NCBI GenBank assembly: GCA_947623455.1
Contig: OX392536.1
Location: 7,497,282-7,561,281 of the forward strand
Length of the DNA stretch: 64,000 bases
Source: Mimachlamys varia
Taxonomy: Eukaryota; Mollusca; Bivalvia; Pectinida; Pectinidae
Direction: 5' to 3'
In this document: piece after piece, positions 24,159 through 35,429 of the stretch
How the letters are laid out: the number at the start of each line of letters is the position of its first letter
How positions within the stretch are numbered: the first letter of the stretch is position 1
Position numbers and translations under genes: made by a program
The notes under the pieces: model-generated
What the model saw: only the letters and a program-made list of their open reading frames with translations
Told to the model about the DNA's origin: nothing
The model's database searches: none

Positions 24159-25202
24159 AATATCTCACACAGATAGGCTCTGACCACTGTTCGGGATAGA
24201 TATTGAACTGGTAAGCCTTTTTGGCCTATAAATCCAAATAATGATCCATTTACCCAAACCTGGATATTCATAGTTACTGAGCAAATATTACCCAGGATTT
24301 ATTGACATTGCTGGATTTTACCCAAGGATGGGTAAAACCTACCCAATGTCGGGTAAAAGTTGTAAAGTAGTCTAATCTATTCGGATTATTAGATTAAGTA
24401 ATTCTTCTGATATCATGTTAAACTATATTATAAATTAATACCCCAATAATTGATTTCGGGTACATATTTGACTATTCTCTTATTTCGGGTAACTTTTACC
24501 CGAGTAGGGTAATCTAGTTATTATACCCGAGCACGGATAAACTGATTACCCAGTTATGGGTAAAGCATATAAAATAGATAAGTAAATGTAAGCCATTCTC
24601 TGTAGTGGATCCATATGGATTGTGAGCTGGACACTAATGTTTTGTGATCTTTATTTATATTGTTTACATAATAAAATCATTAACTTGTATTTCTGCTTCT
24701 GGTCTTCTTTTGGTCACAGTGCTAGGCTGGGAACGAACCTTTATTTTATGATAACAATTCCCTACCCGAACTCAGTCACGACACAAAATACTGGGTACGG
24801 GAAGCGTTACATAGACGACTGTAAAAAATAGTTCAAAATTCTTGAAAACTCAAAATATTTGACAACATTTCTATCGATGATTTGATAATGTATAACATGA
24901 ATATTTAATTTAAATAATAATAAAAGTTAAGCAAATAGAGCATCTTTGGATATAGGTAATATTTGTTCATACATTTATATTTAATATCAACAGTTGTTTA
25001 TTTTTGCATCTATAATTGCATCTTAAAAAATGCACCTTTCACAATTCTTTTACCATGTCAAAACATCCGAGTAAAGCCTCCTTCATTACTTTCAGTACTT
25101 TTGATTTCTACATTATTCCAACTTTATTGTCATGTGTTTTACAATATTTGTTTTCGGGGAATACTGACAACTATGTTATTGTTCCATTTTGAGTGAGCAG
25201 AG
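24159..25202. other. No gene; scattered TACCCA / GGGTAA motifs
   Basis: Between 24245 and 24570 short words TTACCCA, GGGTAAA and TACCCGAG recur about a dozen times on both strands, forming interleaved inverted repeats. Otherwise nothing supported. Confidence 0.5.
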
Positions 25203-25857
25203 TCAATGCTAAAAATTCAATTCAAATGGTTTATTTTAAAAGTCTTGCCCTCAAAGAAATATTTACATATAAACAAGGAACATCAGCATAAAATATTTAA
25301 AAAACATAGAGGCCACTCTATAAAGAGTTATTAGAAACTTTAAAAACATGATGAAAAGTACATTAAAAATTAAATCCTATAAAAGAAAAAAAAATTGCTT
25401 TTTATCTAAAATTTGTTTGTAGACTTTGGCACTGTAAAAACATATGAAGCTTTATTGATCAGTATCACAAAGATTAAAAAAATTGCTTTCTCGCTGACTG
25501 GCTCTTAAAAATAATTCATCTTTTATTGCATTATACAATGAACATTGAATTAAAACATGAATCTCATATTTCACATAACTAGCGCAATTAAAACAAGTTC
25601 TCAAATTAAGGACTAAATTTTCAATAGCTGCACCATAGTTGATAACTGCCCACACTTCAGTAACTCGTTGAGTATAGACTTGTTGATTTAGCCTTTGCCA
25701 TGATATCATAATCTAAATGGTCCGTAATAATGAGACCGAGGTATGAGTATCTGTTGGTGACATCGAGCACCGTAAAACATGTAAAACGACGGGTTGTCCT
25801 AGGGACTGACAGTAATCTGAAATGTGTGATTTTAGATTTAGCGCTATTCACAGACAT
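25203..25857 (-). pseudogene. Relic of a non-LTR retrotransposon (LINE) reverse transcriptase, C-terminal part
   Basis: The minus strand reads as the end of a LINE polymerase protein: NSAKSKITHFR and NRYSYLGLIITDHLDYD (thumb-type region), then, after a frame break near 25680, a cysteine-histidine tail (CFNCASYVKYEIHVLIQC-SLY). Frameshifted and truncated at its 5' end. An A/T-rich 3' part extends to about 25203. The paralogous flank of the third zinc-finger gene (32395-32415) is continuous without it, so the insertion came after that flank was duplicated or was lost from the other copy. Confidence 0.7.
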
Positions 25858-26307
25858 TGCATGTGAAATATTGAGACTGATAGGAGAAGCAAGACTGCAA
25901 ATAGGCTACCATCTTGAATTTTGACATCGTGTATGTAAGCACTACTTCTCAACATTTATGGCATCATGTGCAGAATATTTCTTGTCATAGTAATGCAAAA
26001 GAAGGATGTCAAAACAGATTATAGCATGAAAAGAGCAGCCGTATATTGTCCTGCCTTGCTGTACTCTTGTTAAATTTGTGAAAGTGAAATACATTTAGAA
26101 ATTCAGAATATACCTGAATGCTGGCTGTATATTGCAAGTAAAATATTAATGTATACATATGATCAGCCTTGGTGACAATTTGTCCACAATATATATATAT
26201 ATATATATGTGTTAAGTGCGGATAGCATATTTCTATGAACATACAGCTTTATCCGTTTATCCATACTGAGTTTTCCCCACACATATTTCAGGTACTAGAA
26301 TGGAGAC
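25858..26307 (+). repeat. Duplicated 5' flank of zinc-finger gene 2
   Basis: Homologous to 32411-32982, with shared ATGTGAAATATTGAGA, GAATATTTCTTGTCATAG and GTGAAAGTGAAATACATTTA. It contains a (TA)n run at 26193 and the predicted acceptor TTTCAG|GTACTAG at 26287-26297. The promoter and first exon are probably here or upstream but were not identified. Confidence 0.75.
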
Positions 26308-27087
26308 ATGGAGGCTAAAAGAGAGAAACCTTTCAAGTGTGATGTCTGCAATAAGGAATTTTCTCGATATTACCTACAGAAACACCGACGAGTACATACA
26401 GGAGAGAAACCTTACAAGTGTGATGTCTGTAATAAGGAATTTTCTCAATCATCTAATCTACAGATACACAGACGAATACATACAGGAGAGAAACCTTACA
26501 AGTGTGAAGTCTGTAGTAAGGAATTTTCTCGAACATCTCACCTAAAGACACACAGACGATTACATACAGGAAAAACTATTTACCAGTGTGAGTTGTGTAG
26601 GAAAACATTTTACAGCCAAAGTTATCTGCTCATCCATCACAGGAAACATACAGGAGAGAAACCTTACAAGTGTGATGTCTGTAGTAAAGAATTTTCACAA
26701 TCATCTAGTCTACAGAATCACCAACGACTACATACAGGAGAGAAACCTTACAAGTGTGAGATATGTAGTAAGGAATTTTCACAATTATCTAGTCTACAGA
26801 AACACAGACGAATACATACAGGAGAGAAACCTTACAAGTGTGATGTCTGTAGTAAAGAATTTTCAACATCATCTTATCTACAGACACACAGACGAATACA
26901 TACAGGAGAGAAACCTTACAAGTGTGATGTCTGTAGTAAAGAATTTTCACAATCATCTTATCTACAGACACACAGACGAATACATACAGGAGAGAAACCT
27001 TACAAGTGTGATGTCTGTAGTAAAGAATTTTCACAATCATCTAATCTACAGACACACAGACGATTTCATGTAGGAAAGAACCTTTAG
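26308..27087 (+). CDS. C2H2 zinc-finger protein, 9 fingers, 259 aa
   Basis: The intact member of the cluster; predicted nuclear DNA-binding protein. The ATG follows the conserved acceptor, as in both paralogs. Nine fingers of 28 residues run from about residue 7 to the end, each C-x2-C-x12-H-x3-H with TGEKPYKC linkers. Finger 1 is one residue short between Phe and Leu (FSRYYLQKH). Finger 3's linker is TGKTIYQC. Finger 4 is divergent ([14 protein letters not shown]). Helix residues are mostly QSS-x-LQ-x-H with position 3 varying (N, H, S, Y), the position that most influences base choice in C2H2 fingers. No effector domain is visible. The stop is TAG at 27085-27087, after a decayed linker (HVGKNL). 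Sharing flanks with two partly broken paralogs suggests a lineage-specific expanding family; function and targets unknown. Confidence 0.85.
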   Translation: MEAKREKPFKCDVCNKEFSRYYLQKHRRVHTGEKPYKCDVCNKEFSQSSNLQIHRRIHTGEKPYKCEVCSKEFSRTSHLKTHRRLHTGKTIYQCELCRKTFYSQSYLLIHHRKHTGEKPYKCDVCSKEFSQSSSLQNHQRLHTGEKPYKCEICSKEFSQLSSLQKHRRIHTGEKPYKCDVCSKEFSTSSYLQTHRRIHTGEKPYKCDVCSKEFSQSSYLQTHRRIHTGEKPYKCDVCSKEFSQSSNLQTHRRFHVGKNL

Positions 27088-27290
27088 TAGTTTGGTGTTT
27101 GTAATGGTGAATTTTTTAATTTACAGATACCTTGACGATTACATACAGAAGAGAAACCTTACAAGTGTGATAGTATTAACAAGTGTGATGTCTATAATAA
27201 ATGAATTCCTCGATCATCTTATCTACAGACACACAGAAGATTTCATATAGGAGAGAAACTTTAGAAGTGTGATGTCTGTAATAAGAATAT
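27088..27290 (+). pseudogene. Eroded zinc fingers after gene 2
   Basis: Finger fragments in mixed frames: GAGAAACCTTACAAGTGTGA at 27151, then ATCTACAGACACACAGAAGA and GGAGAGAAACTTTAG near 27220-27265. The array was longer before stop codons and indels accumulated. Confidence 0.8.
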
Positions 27291-27689
27291 ATTAACATAA
27301 CCCCGGGGAACTCATTGTCTCTCTCTATATATAGTTCACTGTGGGTGGCTCTGACAATCATGATGGCGTCCTTCACATTGCCCTTCAAACCGAATCACTC
27401 TATTACCCTGGCGAAACCACAGTGGGGCTCGCAAACTCTGCTGCTCCCAGTCTGGTCTAAAGCACCTTGTTCTGGTCTTTACCGACTTCCTGCCTCAAGG
27501 TCACCTACAAGGTTACAGAGTCACAGTTCTGAGTTCCCTGGGTTTAATTACTTACCTATTATGTAAGGAATTTTCTATACAACAATGACCTATCAATATT
27601 ACACAACCTGTTTTACATATTAATTAAATAGCCAACTTTACATGAATAACATAAACATGTACATACTGTTGGCGTCTCTCGCTTTCTCC

Positions 27690-27960
27690 TCTGAGCACAC
27701 AGCTCACTCTCCCTGTTTCTTTACAGGACTTCCAGACCCCATGGAGGTTGGCACAGCACACAGCTTCTCCAAGTAGCATAGTTAGCCCAACTACAGCACA
27801 CAGCTTCAATGTAAACTTATACTATAAGGTTGGGCACACAGCCCTGGTGATACTTACATTACCAAACACACAGCTAATGCATTTCCCCCTGGCACACAGC
27901 CTCTGACATCCGTGAACCTTCCTGGTCCAGGTCTGGGTTTGAAATGACCGCACACACAGG
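27690..27960. repeat. Irregularly spaced GCACACAGC motifs
   Basis: GCACACAGC or ACACACAGC occurs seven times (about 27694, 27756, 27796, 27835, 27868, 27893, 27952) at 25-60 bp spacing, in otherwise unrelated sequence. It may be a very decayed tandem array. Confidence 0.5.
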
Positions 27961-28009
27961 TAGCACTTACCTGTATTGCATGATTTGGTTACGCCTAAGC
28001 ATTATCTAT

Positions 28010-30081
28010 TCAGACACCTCTCATTGTAACCGATATTCGAGCTGAGATAATGACACCTTTCATTGTTACCAATATTCGAGCTGAGATAATGACATCTTTC
28101 ATTGTTACCGATATTCGAGCTGAGATAATGACATCTTTCATTGTAACCGATATTCGAGCTGAGGTGATGACAATTTTTATGGCTATTTCTGCAATTTCGA
28201 GGAGGAAAAATGCAAATGATTATCGAAAAGAGGGAATATCGGAATAAGGATTTTCAAGTCATTCCAAGAGATGTACTGAGCAATAATTAACACTATTACT
28301 TAACGATTCTGCATCACATACGGTTATCGAATGTTGAGGAAATGGCAGCAATGGGGAATTAGGAAGAATCCCTTCTTAACATCAACGATTTTCAACCAAA
28401 CTAAACAGATCCCTGATATCCCCCTCTTCCTAGAGATTACTTCCCCTTTCAGTTACGTGAATGTAGCTATGGTCGACACTTATTTGCAATTTTCCCCTTC
28501 GAAAGTGCAATGATATCAATGAAAGGGCGCCGCCATCTTAGCTCGGATACCTCTCAAATATCGAGTCAATACCATTAGTTTCAATGATCACCGGAAACAA
28601 TCATATTGATAGGGTTACTATATGACATTGTTTTTTGACCATTTCATAACCAAATGATTTTGATTTTTGGAACCAATCGACACCCTTTTTGAAGACCCTT
28701 GTAATAATTCGAAATCGGCAAATTGTCACGACAGATTCCGCCTCGCTTACGATTTTGATAATTAGTCTAACTTCAAGATGGATTGACAAGCATTTTGTAA
28801 CTGAACGATACACAACCAACAAGTTAAGCAGGGCACTTATCGTCCTTAATAAATAATCTGGTTCCAGAATTATGAAACAATCTTAAGTCAAAATTTGTCT
28901 TAAGTTTTGACTTAGCCAATCACGATTAACATTTCAAAAAAGTAACGTCATAAATGATTGGCTAAGCACAATCTTAAGTCTAAGATTGTTTCATGATCCT
29001 GGTACCTGGTAGCTTGAAGAGGAGACCTAATTCTTTGTACATCCTGGTCGGCCGTCTCGAATAGACAATCCCATAACACTACAGCAGATATTTCCTTTTT
29101 GATACAGGGATCCTTTTCTTAAAGTGTTACTTCTGATCAGAATTCAGTGTTGCAATGTATATATATCTGTATTATCAATTTACTTTTCATTGTTTGTACT
29201 GAATAAAATCACTGATAATGATTTCCTTTGACTTCTTGTTGACTGTTCTATAATTCATCAATTTTCTCTCGAATATGAATATGAGGTGCACTGTATCTAT
29301 ATCATTCTTGTATCGGAAGTAGACCGTACACGATTCTAGTTGTAAACAATTGAAGACATTGGCATGGCCTGAATAATTGGTGATTTTTTTAGTGACGGGA
29401 ACTCTCTAAACGTTCCGTGGCCTTTATTAGAAGATACTCGAAGTGACAAATCTTAAGGAAACCAATAACTTTCCGAGGGACACTCATTCAGCTGTCAATC
29501 CGGTTAAGTATACACCAACTCCGTAGTTCTATAATTCATCCATTTCCTCATGTTAAAAGTTACATTTGATTAGAATTCATTGACACAATTTATATCTTTG
29601 TCTTATCCATTTACTTTTTATTGTTCGTTCTGAATAAAATCACTGATAATGATTCTATAATTCCCTTTCACTTCTGGTTGACTATGTTCTATAATTCATC
29701 CATTTTGTCTCGATCATATTTCCACTTTTGAACATGAAATCAAGTAAACAGACTCTTCTACATCAACTATAACGAACATAGGCAGCTTAGTACTACTATG
29801 TAATAAATCGTTGCTTTGGAAACATAAACAATAAATGATAATTTCAATGTAAGGGAAGTATGTTTTTATTAATTCATGTTTTAATCTTAATATATCATAT
29901 GACATACGCCCTTTTTACGCATGAAAAGATTTGAAGTGCACGTACCGAGACTTTTAAGATGCTAAGTATAAAAGCTTTACAATAATTGTGACGATTTCGA
30001 TTTTCCATTTTTTACCTACAATAGCTAAATAATTACCTTTATAAGATGGTTTATGAGACAAAAAAATACATGTATAGTGCT
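28010..30081. repeat. Zinc-finger 3'-flank duplication block, copy B
   Basis: 28230-29400 matches copy A (7410-8390); 29275-29712 is nearly identical to 1-443; 29703-30081 matches 517-690. At its left end (28020-28175) a 39-bp unit containing GATATTCGAGCTGAGATAAT is repeated four times, where copy A has a single copy near 7408. No coding sequence. Confidence 0.85.
28863..29003. mobile_element. ~140-bp MITE inside block B
   Basis: Inverted ends TATGAAACAATCTTAAGTC and GACTTAAGATTGTTTCAT (the latter written on the complementary strand) flank a short core. Block A is continuous across this point (GATCTGGTAGCTTGAAG at 7967), giving an empty site in the same window. Confidence 0.8.
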
Positions 30082-32205
30082 TTAAAGAGGCATCACGGTA
30101 AAACTATATTTTTTATGCTTATTTAGAATTATTGTATACATGAATTAAACGTATAATCTTGTGGAAAATTAATGGGCGATTTACGCTGAAAGATGTTCCC
30201 AAAAACTTTAATTAATAATTAAAAAAGGGAATCACTATTCGTTGATCAACGATTTGGACATGTAAATTTTTTTTCGTCACATATGATAACGCATGCGCAT
30301 AACAAGCTACATCGGTAAACAAAAAATGGCGATCCGCGTGACCTACATGTAACTACCAAGCGAAAAGTGGCCGTATGGTCAAACTTCAACGTAAGGATTA
30401 TATTACGGAAGCACAATGAGGGATGGGAAATATTCAAGGGAGAAACTAACAGCCAAATTGTTTGCATGTTACAGTTTTCTTCTGGATAGCCGGTGACACA
30501 GTTTTGATTTGGTTTTGGGGCCTCCCAAGGGATAACTCTTTCATTCCTCTGTTACATGAAATGCGTGTGTAAAACTTAAAAGCGTGTTTTGCAATATTCC
30601 CTTTATAATATTTCAGTAAAACGGCATAATTGAATTATATTGCTGAAGAGAAAGACCTTTTCACATACAAGAAAACCCGTATGGGGGGGGGGGGGGGGGG
30701 TTACGTTGTAAAACGCCGGTATAGGTGCGTAGATTCGTGAAGATAACTTTTTACAGAAATTAAGGTTTGCCCTATGGTTGTCATCGTCGGAAACCCATAT
30801 GACACTGTTAAACGTACAATGTAAGAGTGCAGTCTGGCGATGCATGGTTGTATCCTGTTTCAGTCAGGTACTGATGTCGATAAATGATGCATAGATGTCG
30901 ACATAAATTTCTTCATATGATTATCGTGATCGGGTTATCTTCACGAATCCTCATTTAGAACCATTTCACAAAAGGTGTGCATGCATTTTAAAGTACAAAA
31001 ATAAAATGAAATGATTCCGATTTTTTTTATACAACTCGATGTCTTGAAGATTTTTTTCAGACTATCTATATATTCATCTAAAATCTATCCAACTTTCAGC
31101 GTCAACATACTTTAACACTTACAATTATGTATCAGGGAAGTCCGTGCACTCATATGACGCACCACGCACTAAACATGTAGAACACATGTATAATATATAT
31201 ATCAAATTTGGAACTTGTCGAGAAGATAATTGTCCAATACTTAATCCATTTGTATATGTTATGATAGCTCCGTTTTCATTTTACTGTTTTTATGTAAATT
31301 TAAAGGTTCGTTAACATTTTCAACACAACTGCAGACATGGGACATACATGTATATGATTTTTTTTATAAATTAATGACTTCACTTATATATCGCATATAT
31401 TTTGATTCATATCAAATTCACTACCGGGGTCCAAACCCGATACTATTTGTACAATTCGTATTTTATAGATTAGGTATGACAAGCATTTTTTATCCGCACA
31501 GGATGACATCAATTTATTCATTTTGTCCAAATTGAATCTGTATGTAATTATACATTAAACTCAATCGCACCTATACCGGCGTTTTACAACGTAACCCCCC
31601 CCCCATACGGGTTTTCTTGTATGTGAAAAGGTCTTTCTCTTCAGCAATATAATTCAATTATGCCGTTTTACTGAAATATTATAAAGGGAATATTGCAAAA
31701 CACGCTTTTAAGTTTTACACACGCATTTCATGTAACAGAGGAATGAAAGAGTTATCCCTTGGGAGGCCCCAAAACCAAATCAAAACTGTGTCACCGGCTA
31801 TCCAGAAGAAAACTGTAACATGCAAACAATTTGGCTGTTAGTTTCTCCCTTGAATATTTCCCATCCCTCATTGTGCTTCCGTAATATAATCCTTACGTTG
31901 AAGTTTGACCATACGGCCACTTTTCGCTTGGTAGTTACATGTAGGTCACGCGGATCGCCATTTTTTGTTTACCGATGTAGCTTGTTATGCGCATGCGTTA
32001 TCATATGTGACGAAAAAAAATTTACATGTCCAAATCGTTGATCAACGAATAGTGATTCCCTTTTTTAATTATTAATTAAAGTTTTTGGGAACATCTTTCA
32101 GCGTAAATCGCCCATTAATTTTCCACAAGATTATACGTTTAATTCATGTATACAATAATTCTAAATAAGCATAAAAAATATAGTTTTACCGTGATGCCTC
32201 TTTAA
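30082..32205. mobile_element. Foldback DNA transposon, TTAA-flanked, ~640-bp arms
   Basis: TTAA at 30082-30085 and 32202-32205 border 2,116 bp with ends AGAGGCATCACGG / CCGTGATGCCTCT. The arms (30086-30727 and about 31566-32201) are near-identical inverted copies apart from poly-G/C length, so the same 73-residue open frame appears on both strands (30246-30467 minus, 31820-32041 plus). It lacks any transposase motif and probably is not a gene. The loop is related to 62555-63350. Likely two truncated copies joined head to head. Confidence 0.9.
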
Positions 32206-32394
32206 ATAAAAAAAAACAAATAATATTTCTTACTTTACCTGAACTAAATGCCTTTTAGATTATAGTATAATTCGGAATGAAATTGTGCTTAATAAAACTT
32301 TTTTTTTTAAAGAATAAGGGGTGTATTTTGTAAATTGGTAAAGACGTTTTATATTTGCTAAAGAAAAGCTATTGCAAAAGGATTTTCCACTAAG
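32206..32394. other. Short intergenic stretch, nothing recognised
   Basis: AT-rich; TTTTAGATTATAGTATAATT here resembles 19985-20010, suggesting another old repeat. Confidence 0.4.
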
Positions 32395-32982
32395 ATTGAG
32401 CAGAGTCACTGCATGTGAAATATTGAGATTGATAGAACCAAGATGGCGATTAGGCTACTATCGAGATCTTTGATATCATGCATGTAAAAACTATTTCTCA
32501 ACATTAATGACATCATACGTAGAATATTTCTTGTCATAGAACTGCAGTAGTCAGGATGTCAAATCAGATTATGGCATGAAAAAATAGCCATATATTGTTT
32601 TGCCATCTTGATTTTTTCCCATCATATATGGAAGCACTGTCTCATTGATGACATCAAACACATGTTTCTTCGTCGTAAAAATGCAATAGAGGGAAAAAAT
32701 CAGCCGTATATTGACCTGCCCTGCTGTACTCTTGATCACATTGTGAAAGTGAAATACATTTAGAAATTCAGAAATGACCCTAAAGCTGGTTGTATTGCAT
32801 GTAAACGATTTTCTTCCAACAATTATTGCATACATGTGATAATCTATGTTGACCATTTGTCCACAAATACCATGTATGTAAAGTGAAGATAGCCTGATAT
32901 CTGTGTGTGAAAATGGCTACATATCAGTTCATCCCATCTGAGTTCTTTTCTTCTCACATAGGTACAATAAAGAAACACTTCC
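32395..32982 (+). repeat. Duplicated 5' flank of zinc-finger gene 3
   Basis: Homologous to 25858-26307 and, near the gene, to 5460-5604 (TTGTCCACAAATACCAT). Near 32640 it carries an extra segment absent from the gene 2 flank (GACATCAAACACATGTTTCT). The predicted acceptor TTCTCACATAG|GTACAAT is at 32951-32968. Confidence 0.75.
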
Positions 32983-33936
32983 ATGGAAGCAAAAGGAGAG
33001 AAACCTTACAAGTGTGATGTCTGTAATAAGAAATTTTCTAGATCATCAAAACTACAGAGACACAGAAAAATACATACAGCAGAGAAACCTTACAAGTGTG
33101 AAATGTGTAGGAAGGATTTTTCTCGACTGGATCATCTGCGCAGCCATCACATGTCACATACAGGAGAGAAACCTTACAAGTGTGAAATGTGTAGGAAGGA
33201 TTTTTCCCGACTGGATCATCTGCGCAGCCATCACATGTCACATACAGGAGAGAAACCTTACAAGTGTGATGTCTGCAGTAAGGAATTTTCTCGATCATCT
33301 AGTCTTAAGACACACCGACGATTACATACAGGAGAGAAACTTTACAAGTGTGATGTCTGTAGTAGGGAATTTTCTGGGTCATTTAATCTACAGAGACACA
33401 CACGATTACATACAGGAGAGAAACCTTACAAGTGTGATGTCTTTAGTAAGGAATTTACTCTATCATCTAGCCTAAAGACACACAGACGATTACTTACAGG
33501 AGAGAAACCTTACAAGTGTGATGTATGTAGTAAGGAATTTTCTCGATCATCTTATCTCCAGAGACACGGGCGATTTCATTCAGGAGAGAAATGTTACGAG
33601 TGTGATGTCTGTAGTTCAGACATTTCTCAATCAACCGACCTGCAGAGACACAAACGAATACATACAAGAGAGCGCCCTTTCAAGTGTGATGTCTGTAGTA
33701 GGGAATTTTCTCGATCATTTCACCTACAGAGACACACACGAATACATACAGGAGAGAAACCTTACAAGTGTGATGTCTGTAGTAAAGAGTTTTCTCGATC
33801 ATCTCACCTACAGAGACACAAACGAATACATACAGGAGAGAAACCTTACAAGTGTGATGTCTGTAGTAAAGAATTTTCTCGATCATCTAGTCTTAAGACA
33901 CACAGACGATTACATACAGGAGAGAAACTTTACTAG
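32983..33936 (+). CDS. C2H2 zinc-finger protein, 11 fingers, 317 aa, probably truncated
   Basis: Start ATG as in the paralogs. Eleven 28-residue fingers run from residue 8 to the end. Fingers 2 and 3 are the same protein sequence (CEMCRKDFSRLDHLRSH) and differ by very few bases, a recent tandem copy. Finger 6 has lost its second Cys (DVFSK) and second His (RRLLTG) and should not bind zinc. Finger 8 has a variant core (CSSDISQSTDL). The frame ends at TAG 33934-33936, where every other finger has AAG (Lys of YKC). One more good finger follows in frame, then unrelated residues to TAG 34063-34065. Helices are mainly RSS-x-L, differing from the QSS-x-L type of gene 2. No effector domain in this exon. 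May still make a functional shortened protein; whether expressed is unknown. Confidence 0.8.
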   Translation: MEAKGEKPYKCDVCNKKFSRSSKLQRHRKIHTAEKPYKCEMCRKDFSRLDHLRSHHMSHTGEKPYKCEMCRKDFSRLDHLRSHHMSHTGEKPYKCDVCSKEFSRSSSLKTHRRLHTGEKLYKCDVCSREFSGSFNLQRHTRLHTGEKPYKCDVFSKEFTLSSSLKTHRRLLTGEKPYKCDVCSKEFSRSSYLQRHGRFHSGEKCYECDVCSSDISQSTDLQRHKRIHTRERPFKCDVCSREFSRSFHLQRHTRIHTGEKPYKCDVCSKEFSRSSHLQRHKRIHTGEKPYKCDVCSKEFSRSSSLKTHRRLHTGEKLY

Positions 33937-34250
<314 letters not shown>

Positions 34251-35000
34251 ATAACATACAGGAGAGAAACCTTACATGTGTGAATCATAGACGGTAACAT
34301 ACGGGAGAGAAACCTTACAAGTGTGAAACATAGACGATAACATACAGGAGAGAAACCTTACAAGTGTGAAACATAGACGATAATATTACAGGAGAGAAAG
34401 CTTACAAATGTGAAACATAGACGAAAACATACAGGAGAAAAAACCTTACAAGTGTGAAACATAGACGGTAATATTACAGGAGAGAAACCTTACAAGTGTG
34501 AATCATAGACGGTAACATACGGGAGAGAAACCTTACAAGTGTGAATCATAGACGGTAACATACGGGAGAGAAACCTTACAATTGTGAATCATAGACGGTA
34601 ACATACGGGAGAGAAACCTTACAAGTGTGAATCATAGACGGTAACATACGGGAGAGAAACCTTACAAGTGTGAATCATAGACGGTAACATACGGGAGAGA
34701 AACCTTACAAGTGTGAAACATAGACGATAACATACGAGAGAGAACGCTTACAAATGTGAAACAGACGATAACATACAGGAGAGAAACCTTACAGGTGTGA
34801 AACATAGACGATAATATTACAGGAGAGAAAACTTACAAGTGTGAAACATAGACGATAATATTACAGGAGAGAAACCTTACAAGTGTGAATCATAGACGAA
34901 AACATACAGGAGAGAAACCTTACAAGTGTATAAAATTCACGTTGACATACAGGAGAAGAACCTTACAAATGTGAAACATAGACGATTACATTACAGAAGA
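34251..35000 (+). repeat. 43-bp minisatellite derived from the zinc-finger linker, ~18 copies
   Basis: The unit holds GTGTGAAACATAGACGATAA then CATACAGGAGAGAAACCTTA and CAA. It is recognisably the end of one finger plus the TGEKPYKC linker, with about half of the 84-bp finger deleted. At 43 bp it cannot keep a reading frame. A sub-run at 34490-34730 is homogeneous (TCATAGACGGTAACATACGG variant), evidence of recent local amplification. Confidence 0.9.
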
Positions 35001-35429
35001 AGAACCTTACACGCCTTACAAGTGTGGTGTCTGTAATTAGGGATTTGGCCATTAAATGATGCTTTAACAGGACACTGAACTGAAATTTAGTAAAAAACAT
35101 AATATGTACATAAAGCTGTGTAACGATAATATGTAGGTTATGAAGTTATGATTAGGTGGTTAAGGTCTAGCACCCCCCCCCCCCCCCCCCCGAAGTATAT
35201 GGCTTCATTTAGCGTTCATAATTGTATTAACCTTTTCCCCCCAAAAATGGATTGACCTTCCTTGTATACTGTACCTATTAAGCTTGTCCGACTCGAGAGA
35301 AAATTTATAGAATTCTGACAAGAAATCTTTCTTTGGCATCCTTTTTATTACAATCTTTCTACTGTGTTGGCCACATATGCGACATATCGTCACGCATTTG
35401 TGAAAGCTATTTTGAAGACGTATTGGATT
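35001..35429. other. No gene; poly-C tract
   Basis: A C run of about 20 bases at 35172-35191. No supported gene. Confidence 0.6.

Noticed and set aside
26193..26212. TATA box for zinc-finger gene 2
   Set aside because: It is a (TA)n microsatellite about 100 bases before the predicted acceptor, so it would lie in an intron; no start-site evidence.
30246..32041. Conserved 73-residue protein present on both strands
   Set aside because: It is the same segment of the two arms of a foldback transposon; identity reflects the inverted repeat, not selection on a protein.
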